A stretch of DNA of 64,000 bases from Inia geoffrensis. Lineage: Eukaryota > Chordata > Mammalia > Artiodactyla > Iniidae. This document shows, piece by piece, positions 12,566-23,720 of this stretch. The stretch lies in the NCBI GenBank assembly GCA_036417435.1, contig CM070904.1:61760408-61824407 (forward strand), written 5' to 3'. Under the pieces are notes generated by a model. The model was not told where the DNA came from. It saw only the letters and a list, made by a program, of their open reading frames with translations, and did no database searches. A program made the position numbers and the translations under genes. Position 1 is the stretch's first letter. Every line of letters begins with the position of its first letter.

Positions 12566-13432
12566 ATTCTTCCTTTCTTTATGTAGGTCTGAGTTTCTGA
12601 AATATGTTAATTTCCTTCTCTGTAAAGAACTTGGTTTTTTAAAATTTTTGTTTTTCAATTTTCCCTTCAGTTTTGAAGGTAATTTCACATGATACAGAAT
12701 TCTAGGTTGGAGGGTTTTTTTCTCCCAACAGTTTAAATATTTCAGTCCACACTCTTCTTGTTTGCATGGTTTCTGAGGAGGTGTTGGATGTAATTCTTAT
12801 TTTGTTCCTTTATAGGTAAGGTGTTTTTTAACTCTGTCCTCTTTCAGGATGTTTTTCTTTATATTTGATTTTTTTATTTGAAAGTGATATGCTAAGGTAT
12901 AGTTTTGGGGGACATTTACCCTGCTTGGTGTTCTCTGAGCTCCCTGGATCTGTGGTTAGGTGTCTAACATTAATTTGGGGGAAATTCTCAGTCATTTTTG
13001 TATCAAATAGTTCTTCTGTTCCTTTCTTTTTTCTGATAGTAACATTACACTTATGTTAAACCTTTTCTAGTTGTCCCACAGTCTTTGTGTAAGCAGATAG
13101 GGTGGAGGGTCCCTGGAGAAAGAGAACCAGGCATGGCTTTCTTGACATAAGGGAAGACATTTTTGGCCTAGGCCATTTTGTGATCTAATCCTGGCCACAG
13201 TGCTTGAACTTGAACAGGTCTCAGTAATTAATGATCTTAAGGGAACAAAAGAACGCAGGAACAAACAACTGTTATCAGGCAAGAGAAGTAACAATAGTAA
13301 CAATAGTAACAAAACAGTAACAGAAGAATATATAACTGCTGTAAAGACTCCCAATTCTGTTTCAGTGGTAAAGATTAGCCTAAAGTGCTCAACCACTAGA
13401 TCAATTGGAACCTAAGGGATGATGATGCTGAC

Positions 13433-13926
13433 CTTTTCTTTTTTTTTTTTAATAATGTAATGTATATCTTATCCATTAGAATTTACTATTTTTATTTTTA
13501 TTTATTTTATTTATTTATTTTTTTTGCGGTACGTGGGCCTCTCACTGTTGTGGCCTCTCCCGTTGTGGAGCACAGGCTCAGCGGCCATGGCTCACAGGCC
13601 TAGCCGCTCCGTGGCATGTGGGATCTTCCCGGACCGGGGCATGAACCCGTGTCCCCTGCATCGGCAGGCGGACTCTCAACCACTGTGCCACCAGCGAAGC
13701 CCCTAGAATTTACTATTTTTAATAAACTTTTATTTTATTAAAATATTTTAGAAATATTGAGATAATATGACAATGTTCTACTAGAAAAATATTGCCTCAA
13801 AAAGTCTTTATTTACTGCTAATTTTTTGTTTCTTCCTATGAAATTTATATAAAACTGATGCTTTCATCTTTTCTAGATAGAGTTAAATAACATGTTCAAA
13901 AAATTTTCACATCTGGAGGACTCTAC
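13433..13926 (-). other. AT-rich insert within the LTR (unidentified retrocopy), carrying a SINE
   Basis: It begins with a long T-rich tract (13438-13450) and interrupts LTR text between GATGATGCTGACC and TTCTGACCCTTGTG. This is compatible with a minus-strand retrocopy of unknown origin. No ORF is recognised. A CHR-2 SINE inserted into it. Confidence 0.5.
13494..13703 (-). repeat. CHR-2 SINE with 17-bp TSD
   Basis: Perfect TSD TAGAATTTACTATTTTT at 13477-13493 and 13704-13720. The body runs from (TTTA)n/T-rich and GCGGTACGTGGGCC to CCAGCGAAGCCC. Confidence 0.96.
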
Positions 13927-14046
13927 ATTCTTTTTTTAAAATTTTTATTTTATATTGGAGTATAGTTGATTTACAGTGTGTTAGTTTCAAGTGTACAGCA
14001 AAGTAAGTTAGTTATACATGTACAATATATCTATTCTTTTTCAGAT
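13927..14046 (-). mobile_element. Short LINE-1 3'-end fragment
   Basis: The antisense L1 3' UTR signature (GGAGTATAGTTGATTTACAG, then TTTCAAGTGTACAGC) spans about 110 bp, with ATTCTTT at both edges as a likely short TSD. It matches the left end of the younger L1 at 8411-8460. Confidence 0.8.
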
Positions 14047-14328
14047 TCTTTCTGACCCTTGTGACTTCAATCAACTAAAGCTCAGACTCTGTCAACCTTT
14101 GCCTCAAATCTAAGCTGAATTTTCCTGCTCAAGTCCCTTCATGAATATGCATGTACCCTTAGCTTAAAAATTCCCCAATTTTGCTGTTGGGGAGATACTA
14201 CTTTGGGAAAGATCTCCAGTGTTCTCCTTACTTGCTGCAAGTAATAAATCTTCACTCTCCTGATTTTTGGCTTGGTTGTGTCTTTTGGCTTGACACCCAC
14301 CAAGAGGTGAACACATTTTCAGGTAACA

Positions 14329-15048
14329 CTTGGATATTCTGTTCTTTTTTTCTTTTTAAGTCTTTGTTCTCTTTGATTTTTAGTTCTCAAGGGTTCTACT
14401 GATATATCCTCTAGCCCAGATATTCTCTCCTCAGCCATATATCCAGGCTATTAATAAATTCATGAAAGACATTCTTCATCTCTGTTACAGTGTTTTCTAT
14501 TTCTAGCACTTCTTTTTGGTTCTTTCTTAGGATTTCCATGTCTCTTCTTACACTGCCCAGCTGTTTTTGCATACTGTCTACTTTATCCATTAGAGTCTTT
14601 AGCATAGTAATCATAGTTGTTTTAAGTTCCTGTACTGATAATTCCAGCATCTCTGCTATCTCTGGTTCTGATGCTTGCTCTGTCTCTTCAAATTTTGTTT
14701 TTCATCTTTTGGTATGCCTTGTAATTTTTTCTTGATAGCCAGACACAATATACTGAGTAAAAGGAACTGCCATAAATAGGCCTTTATTAATGTAGTGGTA
14801 AGGCATGGGGGGATGGGAAGCATTCTACAGTCCTATGATTAGGTCTCAGTCTTTTAGTGAGCTTATGCCTCTGGACTATGAGCTTCACAAGAGTTTCTTA
14901 GTTTTTTTCTATCCCCGTAGGTGGGACAAAATGGCTAGAGTTGGTTATTTCTCTTCCCAAGGTTACTTAGGCTCTGATAATACCTCAGCAGGTTAGGCTG
15001 TAATTAACTATTTTCCCCTGAGGGCAGGGTTTGTTAAGAATAGGATGC
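14329..15048 (-). mobile_element. Old LINE-1, segment E (ORF1)
   Basis: The minus-strand frame at 14411-14650 contains L1 ORF1-type coiled-coil text (VTEMKNVFHEFINSLD, preceded by MEILRKNQKEVLEIE). The downstream antisense text runs toward the L1 5' UTR. ORF1 is only partial. Confidence 0.82.
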
Positions 15049-15198
15049 AAGAGGGAGGGGATATGGGGATATATGTATGCATATGGCTGATTCACTTTGT
15101 TATACAGCAGAAACTAATATAACATTGTAAAGCAATTATACTCCAATAAAGATGTTAAAAACAAATAAAGAATGGATACTTGTAAGAAAAAAAAAAAA
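15049..15198 (+). mobile_element. 150-bp LINE-1 tail with 13-bp TSD
   Basis: Plus-strand L1 3' end (TTGTTATACAGCAGAAACT, CTCCAATAAAGATG) with an A14 tail. TSDs AAGAATAGGATGC (15036-15048) and AAGAGTAGAATGC (15199-15211) differ at two bases. An extreme 5' truncation. Confidence 0.88.
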
Positions 15199-15665
15199 AA
15201 GAGTAGAATGCCGTGGTGTATTTCAAAATGGTTCCTTTTCCTCTCCCCTTGCCAGAAACTTGATGGAACTTTTCTTTGATATTTATTGTGGAAATCTGGT
15301 TGAGCTCCTGGAGGTAAACCTCACAATACTGTGGGGCCCCCTGCTGTGACTGGGTCTCCCTGGAGTTTAAACTCTTCGAGTTGTCCACACTGAGCCTCCA
15401 GCAATTCATCAATTACAGTTCTGGTTTTCCTACCTGGCCCTGTTTCCTGTGGTGATTTGAGTTCTTGAGTCTCTCCTCCCATAAACCACAACTCCCTGTA
15501 TTCAAATGCCTGTCTGTTTCTCCACTCTTGGGGGCAGAGGTTTGCCTCTGTTCTTCCCTCTCTTATGGATCCATAAAGAGTTATTGATTTTTCAGTCTGT
15601 TCAGCTTTTTACTTGTTGTTAAGGTAGGCGGAGGACTTCCAGGCTCCTTATGTGAAAGTGGAAAC
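15199..15665 (-). mobile_element. Old LINE-1, segment F (probable 5' UTR end)
   Basis: Text continuing from segment E after the L1 tail (GAATGCCGTGGTG onward) is GC-richer and antisense to an L1 5' UTR. The left-hand L1 character fades near 15665. With the inserts removed, segments A-F sum to about 5.4 kb, close to a full-length L1. The right boundary is approximate. Confidence 0.6.
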
Positions 15666-16005
15666 TGGAACACTATTCCTTGATTTTTAACAGAAATACA
15701 TGGTCCCATTCTTAAGGACTGGAGACCTGAGTCATTTGTTTTTTTATAAATAAAGGTAATTAACTCATTCATCTGCAGGAGGTGATGGAATGCTAAGTTC
15801 AAATTTTTTTTTAATTCAGGAAAAAGGGGAAATGTTTTCTTACTACTACTTAAAATTTTTTTAAATAATTCTATCTGTATTCTAAATATCAACTTCACAT
15901 TCTATTTGTCTTAAAAGGAATTTTTTTCATCTGCCTTATATTAATAATTTTTGTTCACTTCTTTTCCATGACACATTCTTTTCTTGCATAAAATAAGTTA
16001 GCAAT
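15666..16005. other. Intergenic, no feature recognised
   Basis: AT-rich sequence with no convincing ORF or repeat. Confidence 0.6.
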
Positions 16006-16006
16006 G

Positions 16007-16388
16007 GGACTTCCCTGGTGCTCCAGTGGTTAAGAATCCGCGTTCCAGTGCAGTGGATGCAGGTTCAATCCCTCGTTGAGGAACTAAGATCCCACATGCT
16101 GCGGGGTAACTAAGCCTGCACGCTGCAAATATTGAGCCCACACACTCTAGCACCCATGCACCACAACTAGAGAGCCCACGTGTGGCAACTACTGAGCCCG
16201 TGTGCTCTGGAGCCCACCCGCCACATCTAGGGAGCTCATGCTCTGTGACTACTGAGCCCACGCGCTCAGGAGCCTGCATGCCACAACTAGAGAGAAGCCT
16301 GCACACTGCAACAAGAGATCCTGCGTGTTGCAATGAAGATCCTGCGTGCCACAACTAAGACCTGACACAGCCAAATTAAAAAAAAGTA
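16007..16388 (+). repeat. Long CHR SINE with internal tandem repeats
   Basis: The head GGGACTTCCCTGGTGCTCCA is followed by several copies of a roughly 35-bp module of the form GAGCCCACGCGCTC...GCCACAACTA, then a short A-rich tail. A TAAGTTAG-like match on both sides may be the TSD. Confidence 0.92.
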
Positions 16389-18374
16389 ATAGTAAGTTAG
16401 GAGTATTGCAAAGATAGTCTGTGTCAATTTTGCTGTGAACAAAGCTTAAATTCCAAATGTGGTTCTGATAGCAAGAAAAATCTTCTAAATATCAATGTCT
16501 AAGAGTTGCTTTTCTCCTACTTTGGTTCATTTAGAAGTGTTGTAGTAATATTTACTTCTTTGTATACATTTTTCTTTCAATAAAGAGAAGAAATGGTAAT
16601 AGTTTCTACGTGGCTTTCTTCCAAGCACAGTAAGACTAAATACTAACATTTTCCTTTCTGGACATTATCAATAAGAATTATTTAAATTTAACATTAAATT
16701 CTTTTCCCAAACTTTTTAGATACATATTTTCATCTACTCAATTAATTTTTAATGCTGTACTTTGATTAATATCTTATTTCTTCAGATAAAAAGTTATTCA
16801 TAAGACCTATTAAAATCCTGATATACAACTTCACAAAAATAATTGTATTTTAGAAGTATTCTAGCAATCTGTATTATTATGACTAGTAATAAAATTAAGG
16901 TATCAGAAAAGCATTTGATTTTCAAACAACCTAAGGAAGTAAAGTCTAACAAAATGGTAATATCAATTTATTTATAAGACTGTTAAAAGACATAAAGGAA
17001 ACCAAATATTCATTAAAATTATATTTTCATTCAAATCCCATGACACTAATATGCAAACACATGCCCAAAACTTTCAATTCAAGTAACTATTTGAGATAAA
17101 GTTCATAAGATTTAAAAATATCTTACTAAATGGACTTGAAAACAATGAAACAATCACTTTCCTGAGAAAAGCCTTCCCACAAATCTAGGCAAAATTAACA
17201 GTACGCAAACAAAACAAAAAAAGTACTGAATTAATATCTTCTAAAAACTGAATTAAAATATAATTAATTAAAGTACAGAGTTCTTAGCTTTGAAGAGAAT
17301 ATTCAAACCACAACAAAAATCAACAAACACCACCACGTTTGTGTGATGTGCTAAAGCTAAGAATTACAAACATTAAACCTACATGAAAGATCTAAAGCAC
17401 ATCACCATTTTCATACCTTTTATGATGACATCATAGAGAAAATGTAGGATTTCTTCTATATTATCCATGGTACAAATAGCCAACTTATCAAGAGTGACTA
17501 AGGCTCCATGGTAGGAAACTTAGGCTGGACTCTGGGATAGAGAACAGGGTGATTTAAGAAACTGAATAGTATGTATGTGCGTAGGTATATAGTTTTTTAA
17601 AAATTATTATGATATACAAAAGTATTGATGAGACGTTTTTAGATAACTGAAGTATATTCAATGGCTTTAGCAAACTGCTGAGAAAAGGAAACAATAGTGG
17701 GAAAAGAAATTAAGATAATTCTTAGGCAGTTTGGTAGTATAACATGCACTGTATAATGCAAAGCTGGTTAAGTATATTGGGTGATTCTGAAGGAAATAGT
17801 TACCATTCCTTATAATTGAATAGGTAGGTGATAGAAATGCAGAACAGTATTGATATATGAAAAAGATTCAAAAGGGAGCAAAACAATATTTAGAACTATA
17901 AACTATATTTCTGAATAGTTCTGTTTATAGTTTATAGTTCTGAATAGTTCTGTTTTCAAAATAGAAAATCCAGAAATAAATCCAGTAGAAATCTGAAAAG
18001 TCAATGTATAACAAAAGTAGTCCTTCTAATCACAAAGAATAGATTATTTAAGGAATGTTACTGGCAAAACTGGCTATCCATTGAGAAGAAAATAAAATTA
18101 GATCCTATTATCTTATTCCATATACAGAGTTTAATTAAACATAGTCTAGAAAATTCTAGGATATTACATGATACAATCTAGGAATAGGTAATACTTTTTA
18201 AGCTAAGATACAAACCCAAAAATTATAAAAGAAATCACAGACACATTTTACCATATGAACATATCTATAGCAAAAGATAATAAATGGCAAGTCAACAGAC
18301 ACATGATAGAGTTGAAAAAACACTGTGAAGGAAGGACAGAGTAGTAATATCTATGACATCAAAAAGAAAGGATA
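16389..18374. other. AT-rich intergenic DNA
   Basis: No gene is supported. The one notable structure is a perfect palindrome with a direct repeat at 17892-17955. Confidence 0.6.
17892..17955. repeat. 16-bp perfect inverted repeat plus 16-bp direct repeat
   Basis: AGAACTATAAACTATA (17892-17907) is exactly inverted at 17926-17941 after an 18-nt spacer. CTGAATAGTTCTGTTT occurs at 17911-17926 and 17940-17955. Could extrude a hairpin; more likely a scar of template switching. Confidence 0.9.
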
Positions 18375-18722
18375 GGACTTCCCTGGTGGCACAGTGGTTA
18401 AGAATCTGCCTGCCAATGCAGGGGAAACGGGTTTGAGCCCGAGTCTGGGAAGATCCCACATGCTACAGAGCAACTAAGCCCATGAGCCACAACTACTGAG
18501 CCTGTGCTCTAGAGCCTGAGAGCCATAACTACTGAGCCCAGCTACTGAAGCCCTCACGCCTAGAGCCTGTGTGCCACAAAAAGAGAAGCCACGACAGCGA
18601 GAAGCCTGTGCACCACAATGAAGAGTAGCCCCCGCTCATTGCAACTAGAGAAAGCCCGGGCACAGCAACGAAGACCCAATACAGCCAAAAATAAATAAAG
18701 AAAGAAATTTATTTTAAAAAAA
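18375..18722 (+). repeat. Long CHR SINE with internal repeats
   Basis: GGACTTCCCTGGTGGCACAG head, box-B-like GGTTTGAGCCC, several modules ending ACTACTGAGCC, then an (AAATA)n-type tail. Flanks share GAAAGGATA as a likely TSD. Confidence 0.92.
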
Positions 18723-18870
18723 GAAGCGAAAGGATAAACAATCAATATAAATAGGGATTTAGAGAAAAAGGTACTTTTGATTGAAAAGTTAAGATGAATA
18801 TGCACATTGAAATTTGATGCTGTTTTATTAAATAAATGGTAAAAAAAAAACCTCTATAGGAGTATTTCTC

Positions 18871-18895
18871 TGTGTGTGTGTGTGTGTGTGTGTGT
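18871..18895 (+). repeat. (TG)n microsatellite
   Basis: Twelve uninterrupted TG units. Confidence 0.95.
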
Positions 18896-19620
18896 TAAAT
18901 AACTATTCCTTCAACATTGTATGACTGCAGAAAAAAATGCAGAAGGATACTCACTAATTTTTCAAGAATGTTTATGGAGTAGTAAATATGGGTAAAAGAG
19001 CCAAATTAAAAAGGAAATTATAAGGGAAGAAAAGAGAAAAAAAAGAAAAGGAAAAGGGGGAAAAAAGCAAAAGAACCATCCTATACTAAAATAGCTAGTA
19101 TGTACGATGTAATCACATACCTACATTGTTATAAAATTGTACACAAATGTAGACATGAAAAAAAAATTAAGATTAAAAAGGACGTTGCAACCAAACTTGC
19201 CAGAGGGCATATCCAAGGAATTCATATCAGTATTTAGATGCTCTTCTGCTTGCATTCTCACAAAATATAGTCCAAAGTGGCCACGGAGGCCGAGCATAGT
19301 CCTTGATTATTATCAATCTGAAGTTGTTATGTATGTGTTCGGCTTGACAGCATTAAAGGAACAGGGGTTACTTCAATCTGGTTTTATGGTTTATTCCAGA
19401 GGTCAACAAACTTGCTATGAAAAAAACAAATAGTATATATATTTTAGGCTTTCTGAGCCATATCATCTCTATCACAGCTACTCATCTCTGCCGCTGTAAG
19501 CAAAAGCAGTCATAGACTTCGATGGTTAATTTTGTGGTTAAATTGGGGAGGCCAGAGTATCGAGTTATTTAATCATATGCTAATTTAGGCATTGTAGTGA
19601 AGGTATTTTGTATAGTAATT

Positions 19621-19660
19621 GTAGATAGATAGATAGATAGGTAGACAGGTAGATAGATAG
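19621..19660 (+). repeat. (GATA)n microsatellite, imperfect
   Basis: About ten tetranucleotide units with GGTA and GACA variants. Confidence 0.95.
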
Positions 19661-19717
19661 TTAGGTTATCACATACTATTGGTTCTGTTTCTGTGGAGAA
19701 CCCTGACATACACACAT

Positions 19718-19762
19718 AAGACTACATAAATTAAAAAAAAAAAAAAAAGACTACATAAATTA
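19718..19762 (+). repeat. Orphan poly(A) flanked by a 16-bp TSD
   Basis: AAGACTACATAAATTA occurs at 19718-19733 and 19747-19762, with only A residues between. This is the mark of an L1-type retrotransposition in which nothing but the tail was copied. Confidence 0.88.
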
Positions 19763-21619
19763 ATGGACCTGGCTGTGTTGCAATAAAACTATTTACAGTA
19801 ACAGGTAGTGGATCACATTTGGCCTTGTACCATAGTTTTCCAACCTTTAGTACTATCGATAATAAAATATAGTTGCTTTTATTAAAAACTCCATGTTTCA
19901 GGCAGTGTGAAAGGTGTTTCACACATGGATTCCAAGTGCTGCATAAGCTGAGAATTGTTCCTGACCAGGCCAGATGTTCTGGAGCAGCAATGTGAGCTGG
20001 AATGATTTTTCTAGAACCAGTGAGATCCAGACCCTAGCTTAAGTGTAAGAAAGAGTTTCTCAGAGAAGGCTTCAAGATGGTATTCTTTTTATTGGTTTTT
20101 ATAGTTTTACCTATTGGCTTTAGGGATTGAAAGTTATTGCTTCTAATCCAACAGAAGTGAACCAACAGCATGTCTTGGATGCTCACTTATTAAATAGGGC
20201 ACCTTTCAATTGAACTTGATAAGGGGAAAATTAAAATTCACTAAATCAGGGGTTTATTATTTTTGGTAAAAAGAATTTTTTACATCAAAGATTTAAAGCA
20301 AAGGACCTTTAAAGTAACATATTTCTTTGAAGACAGAGTCTTCAATCTATAGCTATTTTTCAATAATAATAAGTACCATACACTTAAAGTTATCTATAAC
20401 TTTAAATAGTAGAGGCTCAATTTGGTTTATGCCACAAGGTTCCCTTCTCCAGAGATTAATAAAACTCCCATTTAAGAAGAATTGGCATCCTTTGTTTCCA
20501 ACTTAGGGACGCCCCAATAAGCACTCTTATTTCATCCCAGGTATTACCTTATGTTCCTCAAAAGTTTAAGAAATAACCTACATTTAAAATAATTTGATTT
20601 ACAAAAAGCAAATATAATCACATCTTTTCAAGATCACATCATTTATGCAAAGTGGAGAATATCTATAAAATTACTCTTACCATAGAGAAGTTTCTTGGAA
20701 GGTTAGGTTGTGAATGTTAAAATGTGGGGAAAACAGGAACTTTGAAATTCAATAACTGAAAGAGAATTCTATCAGGTAGTTGAAGAAATACTTAAGCATA
20801 AGAGTAAAGGGTTGTTATGATCATGGCCAAATGACAGACAAATTTATAGAGTAAAAGGGGATAAATTAATAATAGTAAAGAAGACCTTAATTTAGAGAGG
20901 CCAAGTTCGAAAATGGAAACTAATGGGTTGGTGTGGCAAGTGGTGAACAAAGATATTTAGATACAAAAAGGTATGTCAGAGTTGGTCATAAGCATAAGAA
21001 GTTCAGCAAAGGAAGGTCAAGTGGGGGAACTCTGTGCAAAAAAAGGCAACTGCAGGGTCTAAATTGGTCAGAACAGTTCTAATTTCAAATAATTTGCCAT
21101 CAAATCATTGGTCCTGATTTTAAATTCAGAAAATATAGTCACTATCATACCTATTTGTATCTACAATCTGTTATCAAACTGTCTTTAATGTAGAAAATCT
21201 TAATAATTATTTGCTGATAATGATAATTATCTGGAAACTCAAATCAGAGAAAGGACTTTTAAAAACAGTATCAACTAATAATTCTTAAAAAAAATACTTA
21301 TTAGTGGTCTTTATTTACTAGCATCAACAAGAAACTGATTTGGAAGTTCTGTTTAGCATAGGAAATTGCTGCCACACTCACCTCTGCTATTATCAGCGTT
21401 GGGTGGGGATGAAGCAACAATCTGCCAAAATCTGAACCATCCTTACCAGGTTTGGGGTTTCTGTAGAGAAGTTACCTCTACCAAGTCTGACTGCCATAGC
21501 TCAGGAAAATAGTGCAGTCATTCCTCCTAGCGTACAATGTACTTTGGAAGAAGATGTTTAAGGGACCTATGTAATAAGCCCCAGGAAGATAATATTAGTA
21601 GTGGTTAAGGCAAGGAATG

Positions 21620-21835
21620 TAATAGCTAACAATTATGGAATGCTTATTATGTTTCAGGAACTGATACATTATCTCATTTAATCCTTTCAACAACCTTGTG
21701 GGTTATGGGTATCCTTATTAACTCCATTTTACAGGAAACCTGGGCTTGACAAGATTAAACAATTGCTCAAGACAACAAAGGTAGTAAGAGGCTGGGCTGG
21801 GATTTGAACCCATGCAGTCTGATGCTTCAGGGTGT
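21620..21835 (+). repeat. MIR SINE
   Basis: The ancient core is readable: ATCTCATTTAATCC, AACAACCTTGTGGG, CCATTTTACAGG, and GGGATTTGAACCCATGCAG. Mammal-wide and fixed. Confidence 0.9.
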
Positions 21836-22743
21836 GTATACCCATAACCACAATGCTACAAGTACACTCAAACAGGCTGGGAGAAAAATATCAGTTTTCT
21901 ATACAGGGTAAATTAATTTTCTCAAACTTAATCTCTGTTCACTTTATCCCACACCAGATGGTTAATCTTCAACTCACATTTTTAAAAGTTATACTGGCAT
22001 TTATGTGCCAACTTTAATAATGATCTTTAATATTTTACAATTTACAATAGTAAAGCATGGACAGTCTGTTAGTCCCCAAGACAGAGAGAAATAAATAGAG
22101 ATGATACTGATAGTGCACACTCTCCAAGTGAAATGACAAAGAAATACACATAAACTTCTTACTTCATTTATTGAAATTATTTGGATCCAATGAATTGCTT
22201 AAACAACCCAATAAAACAGGTCAGTTTACAAATCAAATGTCATCAGTATGCCTCCAAGTTTCAATAACTTATCTTCACCGGTGAAGAACTTATATGTTTG
22301 ATACATTATTCAAAACCCACATATCACCTAAATCCACAGAAACTGTGGCTTTTTCCTCTAACCTACTCCCTTTTATTCATTAGTATTCATTTACATCTTC
22401 GTTCACATTTATAGCTCTTTGAAGGTTTCGTTTCATTCTCATCAGACCATTTACCTCACAATTTTCCTCCCTGTTTCTAAATGGATGCATTTTTACTGGA
22501 AAATCTGTAGCTACACTACCAAAGATTAGTATCACGATTTAAAAGACATGACTGCAAAAGTACACCATCACCAACACCGAATTACCGCAAGGAACGAAAG
22601 GTCCCAGACAAATGAGCTCCAGTCTTTAAAGGTGAGAGCTCGCTGCCACCACCTAAGGCGGGCAGGGAATAGGAGGAGGGGAGGTCGGAAAGGCAGTGTT
22701 TGATTCAAGTCAATAAACGTTCACTGCGCCACTCACCAAGCGC
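21836..22743. other. Intergenic DNA upstream of the CpG island
   Basis: AT-rich to about 22600, then more GC-rich with purine-rich stretches (GGAGGAGGGGAGG). No gene; possible proximal regulatory DNA by position only. Confidence 0.5.
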
Positions 22744-22771
22744 AAAAAAAAAAAAAAAAAAAAAAAAAAAA
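22744..22771 (+). repeat. A28 homopolymer at the CpG-island edge
   Basis: An uninterrupted run of 28 A residues immediately precedes the GC-rich island. It follows CAATAAACGTTCACTG, which resembles an old retroelement tail. No clear TSD was found, so it may be an orphan tail or an expanded mononucleotide repeat. Its length is probably polymorphic. Confidence 0.85.
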
Positions 22772-23114
22772 GATGGGCGGTATTTCGAGCAGTGGGCCTT
22801 GCAGGTTTGCCGGAGAGGGCAAGAGACCGTGGCGCGGACTTGGAAGCTGGGGAGCGGCAGGGCTGGATCTGAGCCCCTCACCAGGCAGGCGACGGCGGCC
22901 AACCAGGGCCGGGCCTGCAGCGCCCCGCTCCCGCGGCCCGCACACTCGCTGGCCCAGCCACCAGCCCGATGGCCGACCAGCCGCAGCCGCTTACCGGTGG
23001 CGCCTCGCTGCCTCCCCGGAGGCAGCCCTTCAACGGTTGTCGCAGTCAGAGCACCACCCCGCGGTGGGGTACGTCGAGCCCGCCCGCAGCTCTCGGGTCC
23101 GCTCAGCTCCACCA

Positions 23115-23126
23115 CTCTCGCGAGAG
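23115..23126. promoter_or_regulatory. TCTCGCGAGA core-promoter palindrome
   Basis: The perfect 12-bp palindrome CTCTCGCGAGAG contains TCTCGCGAGA, a known motif of TATA-less CpG-island promoters, often near the start site and sometimes linked to ZBTB33 (Kaiso). Its place within the island, just upstream of the proposed exon 1, fits a core-promoter role. Activity is inferred from motif and position only. Confidence 0.7.
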
Positions 23127-23149
23127 GTCGGGGGAGTCCGCGAAGTGGA

Positions 23150-23340
23150 GGAAGGAGAAGGGAGGGGCATTTAACGGTGGTGGCTGGTTCTGCGCCGGAT
23201 CCGGGAGTCGGGCGGACGCCATTGTGATTCGCGGCCGACTCTTCTGCCTCTGTTAGAGGCCTCGAACTCCGAGGAGGAAGGCGGCGGTGTGATCGCTGGA
23301 AGCGGGACGCGCCCTGTTCAGCGCCAGCTCTGGAGCAGGG
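23150..23340 (+). other. MARCHF7: Probable non-coding exon 1 of MARCHF7 (5' UTR)
   Basis: The coding start lies 14 kb downstream, just after a splice acceptor, so a separate 5' UTR exon is needed. The CpG island is the only promoter-like region upstream. A usable donor, CAGGG/GTAATA, occurs at 23340/23341. The stretch before it contains no ATG, so joining it to exon 2 would give a leader without upstream start codons. The 5' limit is a guess from the TCTCGCGAGA element at 23115-23126; other donors in the island are possible. Confidence 0.45.
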
Positions 23341-23720
23341 GTAATAAGCTGCGGAGCTCGGGCTTCTCCGTCTCGGGCAGGGGGTTATAATGGCCGCGGG
23401 TGGGGGAGGGGAGGAAACGAAGTGCTGGCCTGGGGACGCCGAGGCCGCCTCCTTCCTCTTAGAATCGGGGCGGAGGAGCTTGATCCGGGACCGCGGGTAC
23501 TAAGGGGAACCGGGCACAGGCCTCCTCTGCCGGCGGCCTTTCGTCCCGTGTTGGAGTTTGTGACGGGTGGAGGGGGCAGGCTGTGCGTCTTCAGTGTGGA
23601 CGTGCGGCGGGCGAGGGCAAGGGGCTTGAGCCCTGTTTTGGCATTTGGCTGCCTCGACTGGGGTGAGGAGGGTCCTCCGGGGCGGGCCGGGAGTGTCACG
23701 AGTGAGGTATTTAATGAGCG

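Larger units (their letters stand above)
11629..13087 (-). mobile_element. Old LINE-1, segment D (5' part of ORF2 / ORF1 side)
   Basis: The old L1 resumes after the second TSD copy (GTTTTATTCTC) and runs to ATTTCAGTCCAC and TTGTCCCACAGTCTTTG, where the LTR inserts. Two CHR SINEs (11785-12111, 12457-12565) and a TA repeat interrupt it. Confidence 0.82.
13088..14328 (+). mobile_element. Solo retroviral LTR (ERV), interrupted by later inserts
   Basis: The old L1 text breaks at CCCACAGTCTTTG and resumes at CTTGGATATTCTG. The insert starts TGTAAGCAGATAGGG and ends TTTTCAGGTAACA, the TG...CA form of LTRs, between near-matching 5-bp duplications (CTTTG 13083-13087, CTTGG 14329-14333). A poly(A) signal (AATAAA, about 14242) lies near its 3' side in the plus sense. 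About 620 bp is LTR; the middle (about 13433-14046) is other insertions. No gag, pol or env is present. The class is not certain; it looks ERV1-like. Confidence 0.75.
18723..21619. other. Intergenic DNA with simple repeats only
   Basis: Contains (TG)n at 18871, a purine tract at 19020-19075, (GATA)n at 19621 and an orphan poly(A) at 19733. No convincing exon or ORF; the 98-residue frame at 19137 has no recognisable similarity. Confidence 0.6.
22775..23720 (+). promoter_or_regulatory. MARCHF7: CpG island, promoter region of MARCHF7
   Basis: The base composition changes sharply from AT-rich flanks to about 950 bp of GC-rich DNA with many CpG dinucleotides. It has no obvious TATA box but contains GC-box-like motifs and a TCTCGCGAGA palindrome. 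This is the usual form of a housekeeping promoter, and it lies upstream of a plus-strand gene with no other candidate. ORFs crossing it are by-products of high GC content. Confidence 0.9.

Noticed and set aside
13088..14328. Complete provirus
   Set aside because: Only one LTR with later inserts is present; there is no gag, pol or env sequence.
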